64,000 nucleotides of DNA from Microbacterium amylolyticum (lineage in GTDB: Bacteria > Actinomycetota > Actinomycetes > Actinomycetales > Microbacteriaceae), in NCBI RefSeq assembly GCF_011046975.1, contig NZ_CP049253.1, forward strand, positions 1-64,000, in the 5' to 3' direction. Positions 1-10,530 of this stretch are shown in pieces. Made by a program: the position numbers and the translations under genes. The notes beneath the pieces were generated by a model. The model did no database searches, was not told the DNA's origin, and worked only from the letters and a program-made list of their open reading frames with translations. How positions within the stretch are numbered: position 1 is the first letter of the stretch; the number at the start of each line of letters is the position of its first letter.

Positions 1-548
1 TCGGCGCGCACCACGTGAAGAACGCGCAGGCGGCGCTCACGGCGGCGCTGGCGGTTGGTGTGTCGCCAGAACGCGCGATCGCCGCGCTCGAGCGAATTGA
101 GCTCGCCGAACGCTGGCGCATGCAGGTCATGGGATCCGAGCGTGTGCGCATCATTAACGACGCGTACAACGCCAGCCCTGATGCGATGCAGGCAGCTTTG
201 CGCACCCTCGCGCAGATCACCGGCGAGGGCGAGCGCATGGTTGCTGTTCTCGGCGCCATGAGCGAGCTTGGCGAGCGCGATGTCGAAGAACACGCCAAAA
301 TCGGGCTTCTTGCCGTCCGGCTGCGTATTCCGCGGATCGTCGTCGTGGGAAAGGATGCCCGTCCGCTGTATTTATCGGCGATCGCTGAGGGATCGTGGAA
401 CGATGAAGCTGTGTTTTTCGAAACGGCGGATGAGGCCTATGACTACCTCATGGGTGAGTTGCGCGATGGCGACCGCGTCCTCGTGAAGTCGTCCAATGCG
501 GCGGGGCTCAGGTTGCTCGGCGATCGTCTGGGAGAATCGTTCTCGTGA
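1..548 (+). CDS. murF: UDP-MurNAc-tripeptide:D-Ala-D-Ala ligase, 3' part
   Basis: This is the C-terminal ~180 residues of MurF, the cytoplasmic ATP-dependent ligase that adds D-Ala-D-Ala to complete UDP-MurNAc-pentapeptide. The start lies outside the window; the reading frame is already open at base 3. Visible Mur-ligase features are the substrate-binding INDAYNASPDAM stretch at the start of the C-terminal domain, the VLGAMSELG strand-turn and the VKSSNA segment near the end. The stop overlaps the GTG start of mraY (GTGA), as expected for the cell-wall/division operon. Assignment rests on these motifs and on the gene order that follows. Confidence 0.95.
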   Translation, partial: GAHHVKNAQAALTAALAVGVSPERAIAALERIELAERWRMQVMGSERVRIINDAYNASPDAMQAALRTLAQITGEGERMVAVLGAMSELGERDVEEHAKIGLLAVRLRIPRIVVVGKDARPLYLSAIAEGSWNDEAVFFETADEAYDYLMGELRDGDRVLVKSSNAAGLRLLGDRLGESFS

Positions 549-1657
549 GATCACTTCTGGCAGCGGCGGCGATCTCGTTCGCTTTCACTCTTCTGTTAAC
601 ACCCGTCTTCCTCCGAGCGTTCCGTCGCTGGGGCTGGGGACAGGTTATCCGCACGGACGGCGAGGGCTTCAACGCCCCGAAGCACGAGATGAAGCGCGGA
701 ACACCCACCATGGGTGGCGTCATCTTCATCGTCGGCGCGATCTTCGGTTATCTCGTCGGCACATACGGTGGCGGCGACCATCCGACCCTGTCCGGATGGC
801 TGGTCATCTGGCTCATGGTCGGTTTCGGAGCCGTCGGTTTCATCGATGACTTCATGAAGGTCAAGATGCAGCACTACGCCGGCCTCGCGGGCTGGCGAAA
901 GATCGTCGGGCAGGTGCTCGTAATGGTGCCGTTCGGCATCCTGGCCCTGAGCTTCGCCAACCGTCACGACCTTACGCCGGGCAGTGGGTATGTCTCGGTG
1001 ATTCGTGATGTGGAGGTCCTCAGCTTCTTCGCGTTGGGCCCGATTCTGGGCTGGCTGCTGTACATGGCCTGGATCTCGCTTCTCGGAACGGGCTTCTCGA
1101 ACTCCGTGAACCTCACCGACGGACTTGATGGCCTCGCGGCAGGCGCCGGTATCTTCGTCGTCGGTGCGTACAGCGTTATCGCGTTCTGGCAGTTCAACCA
1201 GTCGTGCGCTGGCGCCGGAACATCGCCCGACAACCTCGCCGCGTGCTACCAGGTGCGCGACCCTCTCGACCTCGCGATCGTCGCGGCGGCTTTCGCCGGA
1301 TCGCTGGTCGGATTCCTCTGGTGGAATGCCCCGAAGGCCAAGGTCTTCATGGGCGATGTGGGCTCGATGTCGATCGGTGGCGTCGTCACGGCCCTCGCGA
1401 TCCTGACGCGCACGGAGCTTCTCGGCGTTTTCATCGCCGGTCTGTTCGTCATGGCGAGCGGCTCGGTGATCCTGCAGCGGCTTTACTTCAAGATGACACG
1501 CGGAAAACGGCTCTTCCTGATGAGCCCGATTCATCACCACTTCGAACTTCGCGGGTGGCCAGAGTCGACAATCGTCGTGCGCTTCTGGATTATCGCCGGC
1601 CTGTTTGCTGTCCTCGGCGTCGGCGCGCTCTACATCGAATGGCTTTCTCGCGTATGA
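545..1657 (+). CDS. mraY: Phospho-MurNAc-pentapeptide translocase
   Basis: MraY transfers phospho-MurNAc-pentapeptide from UDP to undecaprenyl phosphate, forming lipid I at the cytoplasmic membrane. The 370-residue protein is highly hydrophobic with about ten membrane segments. Family signatures are present: KRGTPTMGG near residue 55, the NLTDGLDGL aspartate motif near 190, the MGDVGS loop near 268 and the HHHFE histidine cluster near 328. The GTG start overlaps the murF stop and the gene's own stop overlaps the murD ATG, so translation is probably coupled. Length is normal for actinobacterial MraY and no key residue is missing. Confidence 0.97.
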   Translation: MRSLLAAAAISFAFTLLLTPVFLRAFRRWGWGQVIRTDGEGFNAPKHEMKRGTPTMGGVIFIVGAIFGYLVGTYGGGDHPTLSGWLVIWLMVGFGAVGFIDDFMKVKMQHYAGLAGWRKIVGQVLVMVPFGILALSFANRHDLTPGSGYVSVIRDVEVLSFFALGPILGWLLYMAWISLLGTGFSNSVNLTDGLDGLAAGAGIFVVGAYSVIAFWQFNQSCAGAGTSPDNLAACYQVRDPLDLAIVAAAFAGSLVGFLWWNAPKAKVFMGDVGSMSIGGVVTALAILTRTELLGVFIAGLFVMASGSVILQRLYFKMTRGKRLFLMSPIHHHFELRGWPESTIVVRFWIIAGLFAVLGVGALYIEWLSRV

Positions 1658-3195
1658 CCGAATCATCGCGCCTCGACGCGCTCACCAGCTGGAATGCTGA
1701 TTGGAAGGGCCTGCGGGTTGCCGTTCTCGGCTTGGCCGCGACGGGGTTCTCGGTGGCGGATACGCTCACCGAGCTCGGGGCCGAGGTGCTGGTGGTCACC
1801 GAAAAGTCAGCAGCCGAGTACGCGCAGCTCATCCCCGTGATCGGCGCGCGTCTTGTCGAAACGTCCCTGGAACGGGCCCCGGCCGACCTGGTGGAGTTCG
1901 CACCGGACGTCGTTATTGCTTCCCCAGGGTTTCCGCCGTCGCACCCCGTTATTCGATGGGTGCGTGAACAGAACATCCCTCTGTGGGGCGATATCGAGTT
2001 GGCGTGGCGCGTTCGTGACAAGGTCGTTCGTCCGGATGGTTCGCCGGCTGAGTGGATCTTCATCACCGGCACCAACGGCAAGACGACGACGACGCGGCTG
2101 ACAGCAACGATGCTCGTGGCCGACGGGAAGCGAGCTGCCCCGTGTGGCAACATCGGCGTCCCCGTTTTGGACGCCGTGCGAGACCCCGAGGGCTTCGATG
2201 TGCTCGTCGTCGAGTTATCGAGTCATCAGCTGTGGTACCTCAGCCTGAATGACGGTGCAGGGGCTCCTTCGCCTCTCGCCGCCGCTTGCCTGAACTTCGC
2301 GAGCGATCATCTGGAGTGGCACGGATCCGAGGCGGCGTACTGGCAAGCGAAGGCTGCCGTCTATCGGAATACGCAGATCGCCTGCGTCTACAACAAGTCC
2401 GACGCTGAGACGATGCGCATGGTCGAAGAAGCGGACGTCGTCGACGGCGCGCGCGCCATCGGCTTCGATCTCGGCGTGCCCGGACCGAGCGACCTCGGTA
2501 TCGTCGACGGCATTTTGGCTGATCGTGCTTTCGTCGAGAACCGGCGCACCTCAGCGGCCGAGATCACGACGATCGATCGGATTGCCGCACGCGGGCTTGC
2601 CGCACCGCACATGGTGGAGAACATTCTCGCCGCGTCTGCTCTGGTGCGCGCCGCCGGAGCCAACCCGGCGTCAATCGCGACGGCGATCGACACGTTCGAG
2701 CTGGACCCACATCGCATTCAGATCGTTGGTCGTTCCGGCGGCATTACGTGGGTGGACGACTCCAAGGCAACGAACCCCCATGCGGCCGCCTCATCGCTTG
2801 CCGCTTTTTCCTCGGTGATTTGGGTTCTCGGCGGATTGTTCAAGGGCGTTGACATCGACGCCCTCGTGCGCGATCACGGTCAGCGTGCGAAGGCCATCAT
2901 CGCGATCGGTATTGATCGTGATCCCGTTACTGCGGCGTTCGCGCGACACGCGCCGGACGTGCCCGTTTTCGAGGTGGACCACGCGCACACTGATGATGTG
3001 ATGGGTCGTGTTGTCGAATTGGCGGTCGGTGCCGCAGGCGACGGCGACGTTGTTCTTCTTGCGCCCGCCGCGGCATCGTTCGATCAGTTCACCACCTACT
3101 CAGACCGCGGCGACCGGTTCCAGGCGGCCGTGATGAAGTGGATCGAGAGGGGAAGCCACGATGACACAGACGGCGGATCCCCAGAGCTCGGCTGA
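1654..3195 (+). CDS. murD: UDP-MurNAc-L-alanine:D-glutamate ligase
   Basis: MurD adds D-glutamate to UDP-MurNAc-L-Ala in the cytoplasm using ATP. The frame is open far upstream inside mraY, but the ATG at 1654 gives an ATGA overlap with mraY and an N-terminus that leads straight into the VAVLGLAATGFS nucleotide-fold segment, so I chose it (513 residues). The ATP-binding P-loop GTNGKTTTT lies near residue 140, followed by the central-domain segment with SSHQLWY near 190 and the WVDDSKATNPHA motif near 365. The 3' end overlaps ftsW by 35 bases, longer than the other junctions in the cluster. Confidence 0.96.
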   Translation: MTESSRLDALTSWNADWKGLRVAVLGLAATGFSVADTLTELGAEVLVVTEKSAAEYAQLIPVIGARLVETSLERAPADLVEFAPDVVIASPGFPPSHPVIRWVREQNIPLWGDIELAWRVRDKVVRPDGSPAEWIFITGTNGKTTTTRLTATMLVADGKRAAPCGNIGVPVLDAVRDPEGFDVLVVELSSHQLWYLSLNDGAGAPSPLAAACLNFASDHLEWHGSEAAYWQAKAAVYRNTQIACVYNKSDAETMRMVEEADVVDGARAIGFDLGVPGPSDLGIVDGILADRAFVENRRTSAAEITTIDRIAARGLAAPHMVENILAASALVRAAGANPASIATAIDTFELDPHRIQIVGRSGGITWVDDSKATNPHAAASSLAAFSSVIWVLGGLFKGVDIDALVRDHGQRAKAIIAIGIDRDPVTAAFARHAPDVPVFEVDHAHTDDVMGRVVELAVGAAGDGDVVLLAPAAASFDQFTTYSDRGDRFQAAVMKWIERGSHDDTDGGSPELG

Positions 3196-4399
3196 CAATC
3201 GCGGGTCGCGCGGCCTGCTCGCGCGCGTCTCCCTCGGTCGTTCTCTGCGCCCGATGGGTGTCGAGACCGTCCTCATCCTGGCGTCGACACTGGCACTGAC
3301 GGTGTTCGGCGTTGTGATGAACTTCTCGGCGACGACGGTCGATTCGATTCAGGCGACGGGCAATCCCTGGGACCAGGGGATGAGCCACATGCTCTTCGCC
3401 GGTGTCGCACTCGTGGCGATGGTCGTCCTGAGCCGGTTCTCGAATCGCTGGCTCCAGCGCCTCGCGTGGCCGGCGATGATCCTCGGCATCGCGCTTCAGT
3501 TGCTCGTCTTCACGCCGCTCGGATACGAGTCCGGCGGAAACCGCAACTGGGTCCGTATCGGCGGTTTCTCGATGCAGCCGGCGGAGTTCTTGAAAGCGGC
3601 GCTGGCGATCTGGCTGGGCGTTGTCATTTACCGCAAGCGTGATCGGCTCCACCGCTTCTGGGAACTCGTGATCCCGATTTTCCCGGTCGCGTTGCTTGCT
3701 CTGGCCACGGTGATGGCGGGAGAAGACCTCGGAACCGTCATGATCATGGCGTTTCTCGTGATGGGCGCGCTGTTCTTCGGGGGCGTGCGGATGCGCTTTC
3801 TGCTCCCCATCATCGGCGCGGGGATTGCGGCGGTTTTTGCGTTGGCCATTGTGAGCCCGAACCGCATGGACCGCATCATGAGTGCGCTGGATCCGAACTG
3901 CCTCGAGGACTATCAGAACCTCTGTTATCAGCCGTTGCACGGCATCTGGGCGCTTGCGGGGGGCGGTTTCCTCGGAGCTGGTCTCGGGAACTCGAAGGAG
4001 AAGTACAGCTGGTTGCCTGCGGCCGCAGACGACTACATCTTTGCGATCGTGGGGGAGGAACTTGGCCTGCTCGGGTGCGCCGTCGTTCTTCTGCTCTTTG
4101 GCATCTTGACCGTTGGGATCTTCGGTGTGATCCGCCGGACGGACGACGTCTTCGTGCGTACGACAGCCGGCGCTATTGGTGTCTGGATCATTGGCCAGGC
4201 GCTCGTGAACATCGGCGTCGTTCTTCGTCTGCTCCCTGCCCTTGGCGTCCCCCTTCCCTTCCTGTCGTCTGGCGGGTCCTCGCTCGTGGCGGTTCTTCTC
4301 GCCTGCGGCGTTTTGCTCGCTCTTGCCCGAACGTTGCCCGAGCGGGCCGTCCCATCCTCAGCTGATCGAGCGTCGGCGCGGAATAAGATCGTCCGGTGA
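3161..4399 (+). CDS. ftsW: SEDS peptidoglycan polymerase of the divisome
   Basis: FtsW is the SEDS-family glycosyltransferase that polymerises lipid II at the septum together with a class B penicillin-binding protein. The protein has 412 residues with about ten membrane spans after a basic cytoplasmic N-terminus. SEDS hallmarks include the GGNRNW loop followed by QPAEFLK (near residues 125-148), the large extracytoplasmic loop containing YQPLHG, the GEELGLLG segment near 300 and the C-terminal PFLSSGGSS motif. Its place between murD and murG is the classical ftsW position, which distinguishes it from RodA. The start lies inside the murD 3' end. Confidence 0.95.
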   Translation: MTQTADPQSSADNRGSRGLLARVSLGRSLRPMGVETVLILASTLALTVFGVVMNFSATTVDSIQATGNPWDQGMSHMLFAGVALVAMVVLSRFSNRWLQRLAWPAMILGIALQLLVFTPLGYESGGNRNWVRIGGFSMQPAEFLKAALAIWLGVVIYRKRDRLHRFWELVIPIFPVALLALATVMAGEDLGTVMIMAFLVMGALFFGGVRMRFLLPIIGAGIAAVFALAIVSPNRMDRIMSALDPNCLEDYQNLCYQPLHGIWALAGGGFLGAGLGNSKEKYSWLPAAADDYIFAIVGEELGLLGCAVVLLLFGILTVGIFGVIRRTDDVFVRTTAGAIGVWIIGQALVNIGVVLRLLPALGVPLPFLSSGGSSLVAVLLACGVLLALARTLPERAVPSSADRASARNKIVR

Positions 4400-5475
4400 C
4401 GACGTACCTTCTTGCCGGCGGCGGCACCGCCGGACATGTGAATCCCCTTCTTGCCGTAGCCGACGGACTGACGGCGCGGAGCACCGACGACGAGGTGCTC
4501 GTGCTGGGAACCGCCCAGGGCTTGGAATCGCGGCTCGTGCCCGAGCGCGGCTATGAGTTGCTGATCGTCGACAAGGTGCCGTTCCCTCGTCGTCCGAACG
4601 CCGACGCTCTGCGTTTTCCGAAGCGATTCAGCCGGGCGGTGAAGACGGTGCGCGCGTACATCCGCGAGCGCGGCGTCGACGTCGTTCTTGGCGTTGGCGG
4701 GTACGCCGCAGCACCGGCGTATGTCGCGGCGAAGAAAGAAGGTATTCCAACGGTTGTGCACGAGGCGAATGCCCGTCCCGGCCTCGCGAACGTTCTCGGC
4801 GCACGCTCCGCTGCCGCTGTTGGGGTGGCCTTCGACGGAACGCCACTGAAGCGCGGTGAGGTTGTTGGGATGCCGCTGCGGCCGGAGATCGTCGGGCTTG
4901 ACCGTTCGGCACGGCGCGCAGAGGCGGCGGAGTACTTCGGTGTGGACGAAGAAAAGCCCGTTCTTCTCGCGTTCGGCGGCTCGCTGGGCGCACGAAGGAT
5001 CAATGAGGCGCTCGCGGAGTCCTGGCGCGACATCGTCGATGCGGGATGGCAGCTGGTGCACATCACGGGCGAGAAGGCGGAGGTGGCCGATCCCGGTGTC
5101 CAGGGATACGCCGTCCGCCGATATGTGGATCGCATGGATCTGGCGTTCTCGCTGGCGGACCTCATCGTTTCGCGCTCGGGAGCTTCGACCGTCTCCGAGA
5201 TCGCCGCGCTCGGTATTCCCGCTTTGTACGTTCCGTATGCCGTCGGAAACGGCGAACAGCGTCTGAACGCTGATGCCTCGGTGCGTGCCGGGGCCGCGCG
5301 CGTCATCGACGACGCAGCCTTCACGGCTGACCGCGTTCGTTCCGAGATTATTCCTCTCCTCGCTGATCGCGACGAGGTGGCGCGCATGGCGGCGGCCGCA
5401 TCGGGCGCCGGAACGCGGCGCGGAACAGAAAACGTCATCGCACACCTCGATCGCGCCCTGGGAGGCACACGATGA
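4396..5475 (+). CDS. murG: UDP-GlcNAc:lipid I N-acetylglucosamine transferase
   Basis: MurG is the peripheral membrane GT28 glycosyltransferase that converts lipid I to lipid II. The 359-residue protein opens with the glycine-rich [10 protein letters not shown] loop (residues 8-17), has a second glycine-rich loop [14 protein letters not shown] near residue 193, and carries the UDP-GlcNAc-binding [17 protein letters not shown] segment and the NGEQRLNA motif in its C-terminal half. GTG start at 4396 overlaps the ftsW stop (GTGA) and the stop overlaps the murC ATG. Size and domain order are typical. Confidence 0.96.
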   Translation: MTTYLLAGGGTAGHVNPLLAVADGLTARSTDDEVLVLGTAQGLESRLVPERGYELLIVDKVPFPRRPNADALRFPKRFSRAVKTVRAYIRERGVDVVLGVGGYAAAPAYVAAKKEGIPTVVHEANARPGLANVLGARSAAAVGVAFDGTPLKRGEVVGMPLRPEIVGLDRSARRAEAAEYFGVDEEKPVLLAFGGSLGARRINEALAESWRDIVDAGWQLVHITGEKAEVADPGVQGYAVRRYVDRMDLAFSLADLIVSRSGASTVSEIAALGIPALYVPYAVGNGEQRLNADASVRAGAARVIDDAAFTADRVRSEIIPLLADRDEVARMAAAASGAGTRRGTENVIAHLDRALGGTR

Positions 5476-6875
5476 TCGCTCCAGACCTCACGGTCTCGAT
5501 TCCCGACACGATTCGCACGGTCCACTTCATCGGAATCGGCGGATCCGGAGTCTCCGGGCTTGCTCGAATGTTCCTCGCTGCTGGTGTGCCGGTATCGGGT
5601 TCCGATCGCTCCGAGAGCCAGAACACCCGCGACCTCGCCGAGCTGGGCGCGACCGTGACCATCGGACACGACGCCTCCAACCTGCCGGACAACGCGGACG
5701 CTGTTGTCTACACCGGCGCTATTTGGCCCGAGAACCCCGAATTCCTGCGCGCGAAGCAGCTCGGGATGGCCGTTCTGCACCGATCGCAGGCGCTGCGCTA
5801 TCTGATCGGGACGCACCGCCTCGTCTCCGTCGCTGGAGCACACGGCAAGACCACATCGACGGGCATGATCGTCACGGCGCTTGCCCAGCTGGGAGCCGAC
5901 CCGAACTATGTCAACGGCGGGGTGATTCAGGCACTCGGAGCGTCGAGCGGAACCGGCGCCGATGATCTCTTCGTGATCGAAGCGGATGAGTCGGATGGCA
6001 CGTTCCTCACGTACGACACGTCGATCGCGCTGATTACGAACGTTGATGCCGACCACCTCGATCACTACGGATCCCACGACGCTTTTGACGATGCCTTCGT
6101 TCAGTTCGCCGAGGAGGCGAGCGAGGCCGTCGTGATCTCGTCCGATGATCCGGGCGCTGTGCGCGTTGGTGCACGGCTCACTCACTCGCGTGTTTTGACC
6201 TTCGGTGAAGCAGAGGACGCCGGTGTGCGCGTCTCCGACATCACGGAGCAGGGGCCTGTTGCCTTCCGGGTGGAGTACGCGGGTCGTGGCGCAGACGTTC
6301 AGCTTCAGGTGCCCGGTCGGCACAACGCCATTAACGCGACCGGTGCGATTGCGGTTCTGCTGTCGCTCGGCTATGCGCTGTCGGACGCGGCGCGCGCTGT
6401 GTCCTCCTTCGGGGGCACGGTTCGTCGTTTTGAGCTGCACGGCATCGAGAGCGGCGTGAGCGTCTATGACGACTATGCGCACCACCCGACCGAGGTTGCG
6501 GCAGCCCTCCAGGCAGCACGATCCGTTGTCGGCGAGGGGCGAATCATCGCGCTGCATCAGCCGCACACGTATTCCCGAACGCAGCTCATGTCGGCGGAGT
6601 TCGCACGAACGCTCGAGGACCTTGCCGATCACACGGTGGTGCTCGATGTCTACGGTGCGCGCGAAGACCCCATCCCGGGGGTGACGGGAGCGCTTGTTTC
6701 TGACGCGTTTGATGACGAGGGGCGCGTTTCGTACGTTCCGGACTGGCAGGCCGCGGCTGAGCGCGCTGCCGCGGTCGCGCGCGATGGCGACTTCATCATC
6801 ACGCTCGGATGCGGAGATGTCTATCGCATCATTCCGCAGGTTCTTGGCGCTCTGCGGGGAGACGAGTCGGCGTGA
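5472..6875 (+). CDS. murC: UDP-N-acetylmuramate:L-alanine ligase
   Basis: MurC starts the peptide stem by ligating L-alanine to UDP-MurNAc. The 467-residue protein has the N-terminal UDP-binding [13 protein letters not shown] loop (about residues 20-34), the ATP-binding [10 protein letters not shown] loop near residue 120, the central-domain [10 protein letters not shown] segment near 175 and the C-terminal [11 protein letters not shown] motif near 335. The start overlaps murG (ATGA) and the stop overlaps the ftsQ GTG. All catalytic motifs are intact. It belongs to the same operon as murF-murG. Confidence 0.96.
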   Translation: MIAPDLTVSIPDTIRTVHFIGIGGSGVSGLARMFLAAGVPVSGSDRSESQNTRDLAELGATVTIGHDASNLPDNADAVVYTGAIWPENPEFLRAKQLGMAVLHRSQALRYLIGTHRLVSVAGAHGKTTSTGMIVTALAQLGADPNYVNGGVIQALGASSGTGADDLFVIEADESDGTFLTYDTSIALITNVDADHLDHYGSHDAFDDAFVQFAEEASEAVVISSDDPGAVRVGARLTHSRVLTFGEAEDAGVRVSDITEQGPVAFRVEYAGRGADVQLQVPGRHNAINATGAIAVLLSLGYALSDAARAVSSFGGTVRRFELHGIESGVSVYDDYAHHPTEVAAALQAARSVVGEGRIIALHQPHTYSRTQLMSAEFARTLEDLADHTVVLDVYGAREDPIPGVTGALVSDAFDDEGRVSYVPDWQAAAERAAAVARDGDFIITLGCGDVYRIIPQVLGALRGDESA

Positions 6876-7897
6876 AGCGTCCTGGCCCTCTTCCGCCTCA
6901 GCCGCCCAAAGAGGAGCCTGAGTGGGAGGACGCTGGGCAGGATGACGACGAGCCCCGCCGGAGCCGCCTCGCGGACCTCGTGCCGTTTCGTCACCGACGA
7001 GGACGAGATGACGACGACGATGTCTCAGATGATGTCGACGATGTCATCGGTGCTGAGGACGATCGCGAGAAGGACGACGCGCCCGCGGAGAGTCCCTCGG
7101 ACGAAGAACGGGACGAGCCCGATTTCGCGGTGACAGGGCCATTTGCGCTCTGGCGGTCGGCGTGGCGGCGACGGCGTGCGGAGATGCGCGAGGTGCGACG
7201 CTTTACGGCGCGCGCTCGGCGACGCCGGCGAACCTGGATCGGGAGTATTGCCGCCGTCGCGCTGCTCGCGGCGGGAACAGTTGGCGCGGCGTATAGTCCG
7301 CTGTTCGAGGTGCAGAAGATCGAGGTGGAGGGGACGGTCGCCGTTGACCCGGCGGCGATAGAAGAAGCGCTGTCGTCGCAGCTTGGCCGGCCATTGCCGC
7401 GTGTTGATCATGAGCAGATCCGCACGGCGCTCTTGGGATTCGCGCGGATCGAATCGTACGCCGTCGAAGCGCGGCCGCCCCACGGGCTCGCTGTGCGCAT
7501 CGCGGAGCGCGAGCCCGTCGCGGTTTTCGACACGAACGCTGGGTTCACCACTGTCGACGCCGCGGGAGTTGTTCTCTCGACCGATGGTGAGCGCCCGGAG
7601 GGCCTGCCTCGTGCAGATGTTCACGACGGGCCTGACTCGGAGGCATTTGCGGCGGTCGGACAGGTGTTGCGTTTGCTCCCGGAGACCTTGGTCGATCGCA
7701 TTGCGTCCGTGTCGGCGGACTCAGCCGAGAGCATCGAGTTCGAGCTCTCGGTCGGAGACGGTGTGCGCGTTGTGTGGGGTGGCCCCGTTGACACCGCCGA
7801 AAAGGTGGCTGTCCTCGAAGCGGGAATGCAGGCGAATCCGCCAGAGAACACCGAGGTGTACGACGTGTCATCCTCCGGCGTGCTCGTCGTTCGCTGA
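6872..7897 (+). CDS. ftsQ: Cell-division protein FtsQ/DivIB
   Basis: FtsQ is a bitopic divisome scaffold. I chose the GTG at 6872, which overlaps the murC stop (GTGA) and gives 341 residues. The cytoplasmic N-terminus is unusually long and highly charged, with a run of aspartates around residues 48-62, then an arginine-rich stretch just before the single membrane segment near residues 120-140. A POTRA domain follows ([13 protein letters not shown] onward), then the FtsQ beta domain. It is the last gene of the tightly overlapping cluster; 178 bases separate it from ftsZ, and no ftsA lies between, as usual in Actinobacteria. Confidence 0.92.
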   Translation: MKRPGPLPPQPPKEEPEWEDAGQDDDEPRRSRLADLVPFRHRRGRDDDDDVSDDVDDVIGAEDDREKDDAPAESPSDEERDEPDFAVTGPFALWRSAWRRRRAEMREVRRFTARARRRRRTWIGSIAAVALLAAGTVGAAYSPLFEVQKIEVEGTVAVDPAAIEEALSSQLGRPLPRVDHEQIRTALLGFARIESYAVEARPPHGLAVRIAEREPVAVFDTNAGFTTVDAAGVVLSTDGERPEGLPRADVHDGPDSEAFAAVGQVLRLLPETLVDRIASVSADSAESIEFELSVGDGVRVVWGGPVDTAEKVAVLEAGMQANPPENTEVYDVSSSGVLVVR

Positions 7898-8075
7898 ATC
7901 TGATCGGGAAATTCTCTCGACACACGCGGCGCGTTGCGCTGCGGCATCGCCCGCGACACGTACCGTCGAAACGAGCAGAATTCTATGCCGGTGAATACTT
8001 TAACTCTCTTGTTGAGGTTGAAGGTTCAGACTCCGAGTCGCCGGTCGTAGCCCAGGTTCCGTCGATGGAGGCAGC

Positions 8076-9251
8076 ATGAGCCAGAACCAAAACTACCTCG
8101 CCGTCATCAAGGTCGTCGGCGTTGGCGGTGGCGGCGTAAACGCCGTCAATCGAATGATCGAACTCGGGCTGCGCGGCGTCGAGTTCATCGCGATCAACAC
8201 CGACGCACAGGCCCTCCTGATGAGCGATGCCGACGTCAAACTCGACGTCGGCCGTGACCTCACCCGCGGTCTTGGTGCCGGCGCTGACCCCGAGGTCGGA
8301 CGCCGTGCGGCAGAAGACCACGCAGAAGAGATTGAACAGGCCCTCGCCGGCGCCGACATGGTCTTCGTCACCGCCGGCGAAGGCGGGGGAACCGGAACGG
8401 GTGGCGCACCCGTTGTGGCGCGCATCGCGAAGTCGATCGGTGCTCTGACCATCGGCGTCGTGACCAAGCCCTTCTCCTTCGAGGGGCGACGCCGTCAGCA
8501 GCAGGCCGAGCAGGGCGTGCAGATACTGAAGGACGAGGTCGACACCCTGATCGTCGTTCCCAATGATCGTCTTCTGGAGATCAGCGATCGCGGCATTTCG
8601 ATGGTCGAAGCGTTTGCGACGGCCGACCAGGTGCTGCTTGCGGGTGTTCAGGGCATTACCGACCTGATCACCACCCCCGGTCTCATCAACCTGGACTTCG
8701 CTGACGTCAAGAGCGTGATGCAGGGCGCCGGTTCCGCGCTGATGGGTATCGGATCGGCGCGCGGCGCGGACCGCGCCATCAAGGCCGCCGAGCTCGCCGT
8801 TGAGTCGCCTCTCTTGGAGGCATCGATCGAGGGTGCACACGGTGTGCTTCTTTCGATTCAGGGTGGTTCGAACCTCGGAATCTTCGAGATTAACGACGCT
8901 GCCCGCCTCGTGCAGGAAGCCGCTCACCCCGAGGCCAACATCATCTTCGGAACCGTTATCGACGACACACTGGGCGACGAGGTGCGCGTCACGGTAGTTG
9001 CGGCGGGCTTCGACGGCGGAGAGCCGCAGTCGCGCGTGGATGTTCCTTCCTTCGGGTCACGCGGAGCAGAGCAGCGCTCGTCACTTCCGAGCGAAACGGA
9101 CACGTCGGGGGAGTCCTCCAGCAGCTCTGACGGCGAGAAGCGGGATGCACAGCCCGTTCCCGTCGCACCGGTTTTGCCCGCCACACCCGTTCTGGCAGAG
9201 TCGGGCGGATTCGACGACGATGACATCGACATCCCCGAATTCCTGAGGTGA
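8076..9251 (+). CDS. ftsZ: Tubulin-like cell-division GTPase
   Basis: FtsZ polymerises into the cytokinetic ring. The 391-residue protein shows the N-terminal [12 protein letters not shown] nucleotide-binding loop (about residues 14-26), the tubulin signature [13 protein letters not shown] near residues 107-119, and the [12 protein letters not shown]7-loop region with its catalytic aspartates near 210. A low-complexity linker (about residues 325-380) is followed by the conserved C-terminal peptide IDIPEFLR, which docks SepF and other tethers. The 178-base upstream gap probably holds its own promoters. The stop overlaps the next gene's GTG start. Confidence 0.98.
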   Translation: MSQNQNYLAVIKVVGVGGGGVNAVNRMIELGLRGVEFIAINTDAQALLMSDADVKLDVGRDLTRGLGAGADPEVGRRAAEDHAEEIEQALAGADMVFVTAGEGGGTGTGGAPVVARIAKSIGALTIGVVTKPFSFEGRRRQQQAEQGVQILKDEVDTLIVVPNDRLLEISDRGISMVEAFATADQVLLAGVQGITDLITTPGLINLDFADVKSVMQGAGSALMGIGSARGADRAIKAAELAVESPLLEASIEGAHGVLLSIQGGSNLGIFEINDAARLVQEAAHPEANIIFGTVIDDTLGDEVRVTVVAAGFDGGEPQSRVDVPSFGSRGAEQRSSLPSETDTSGESSSSSDGEKRDAQPVPVAPVLPATPVLAESGGFDDDDIDIPEFLR

Positions 9252-9943
9252 ACGCGGCGGCTTCCGCGCTGGCAACCCGTCTGGCCGGCATCGACGAGAA
9301 CATCGCCGATGCCGCCAGGAACGCCGGGCGCTCACCCGACGAGATCACGCGCATCGTCGTCACGAAGTTTCATCCGGCGAGCCTCGTTCGCGAGCTGGCG
9401 GACCTCGGCGTGCACGACGTCGGGGAGAACCGCCAGCAGGAGTTCACTGCCAAAGCCGCCGATCTTGCCGATCTTCCTTCTCTGCGATGGCACTTCGTCG
9501 GACAGGTGCAAACGAAGAAGGCACGCGCTGTTCGCACGGCCGCGTCCGCCGTTCATGCCGTCGATCGCGTCAAACTGGTACAGGCGCTCGACAGGGCAGG
9601 GGAAGGGCTGGAGCCCCTCGACGTCTTTCTTCAGGTGAATCTCACCGACGATCCAGCACGTGGCGGTGCGTCACCCGACGGGATCGAGGAGCTCGCGGAA
9701 CACATCGCTGCCGCCGAAACGCTACGACTCCAGGGCGTGATGTCCGTCGCTCCGCTCGGAGAAGACCCGGCCCGAGCCTTCGCGCGCCTGGCTGACTACG
9801 CCGAGCGCGTTCGCCGAATCGTTCCCGGCGCGACATCGATGTCCGCGGGGATGTCACAAGACTTCGCTGAGGCGATCACGGCCGGGGCGACACACCTTCG
9901 CATCGGCACCGCAATTACCGGGGCACGGCCAGCCCACGGCTAG
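9248..9943 (+). CDS. YggS-type pyridoxal-phosphate homeostasis protein
   Basis: A 231-residue member of the YggS/PROSC (PLPBP) family, fold-type III PLP-binding proteins that buffer intracellular pyridoxal phosphate and have no firmly established catalytic activity. Visible landmarks are VVTKFHPAS, where the lysine is the expected PLP Schiff-base residue (about residue 40), GENRQQEF near 58, [12 protein letters not shown] near 80 and the C-terminal [12 protein letters not shown] with [14 protein letters not shown] start overlaps ftsZ. A gene of this family between ftsZ and sepF is standard in Gram-positive bacteria, and co-transcription with ftsZ is likely. Confidence 0.93.
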   Translation: MNAAASALATRLAGIDENIADAARNAGRSPDEITRIVVTKFHPASLVRELADLGVHDVGENRQQEFTAKAADLADLPSLRWHFVGQVQTKKARAVRTAASAVHAVDRVKLVQALDRAGEGLEPLDVFLQVNLTDDPARGGASPDGIEELAEHIAAAETLRLQGVMSVAPLGEDPARAFARLADYAERVRRIVPGATSMSAGMSQDFAEAITAGATHLRIGTAITGARPAHG

Positions 9944-9979
9944 CCTGCTGTCAAGACGAGCACTGAACCGGAGGACGCC

Positions 9980-10456
9980 ATGGCGAACCCGCTCAAGAAG
10001 ACGATGGTCTACCTCGGCCTCGCCGATGAAGAGGCCTACGAGCCGGACGAGGTCGCACAGACCAACGCGCCCGCTCGGAACACACAGCATCGTGAGGAGA
10101 GACGCGACGATGACACAGCACCAGCTCCCGTGACGCCGCTGCGTCGACCGACGGCCGTGCGTCAGCCCGCTGCGTCGGCGATCAATGAGATCGTCACGGT
10201 GCACCCCAAACAGTATCGAGATGCGCAGGCGATCGCGGAGCACTTCCGCGACGGTCTTCCCGTCATCATCAACGTTTCCCAGATGTCCGACGCAGATGCG
10301 CGTCGTCTCATCGACTTCGCGAGCGGCCTCTGCATGGGGCTCTACGGCCGCATTGAGCGGGTCACGAGTAAGGTATTCCTGCTCAGTCCTGAGAACATTG
10401 CTGTCTCCGGCGACGGAGGCATTGCCCCCGCCGATGACACATCGTTCTCAAGCTGA
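9980..10456 (+). CDS. sepF: FtsZ-ring membrane anchor SepF
   Basis: SepF tethers FtsZ to the membrane, the role that FtsA plays in other bacteria, which fits the missing ftsA. The 158-residue protein begins with a short amphipathic membrane-targeting helix ([12 protein letters not shown]), has an acidic variable linker, and then the compact SepF core from about residue 72 containing [16 protein letters not shown] and the [13 protein letters not shown] segment. A GGAGG ribosome-binding site precedes the ATG. It binds the FtsZ C-terminal peptide in characterised relatives. Confidence 0.95.
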   Translation: MANPLKKTMVYLGLADEEAYEPDEVAQTNAPARNTQHREERRDDDTAPAPVTPLRRPTAVRQPAASAINEIVTVHPKQYRDAQAIAEHFRDGLPVIINVSQMSDADARRLIDFASGLCMGLYGRIERVTSKVFLLSPENIAVSGDGGIAPADDTSFSS

Positions 10457-10530
10457 CAGAATCCGTTCAGCTTGTCTGGGCTCGGTGCGCCGTTTCGGCG
10501 TTACCGGGCCCTCTCGCATAGGGTGGTCTT

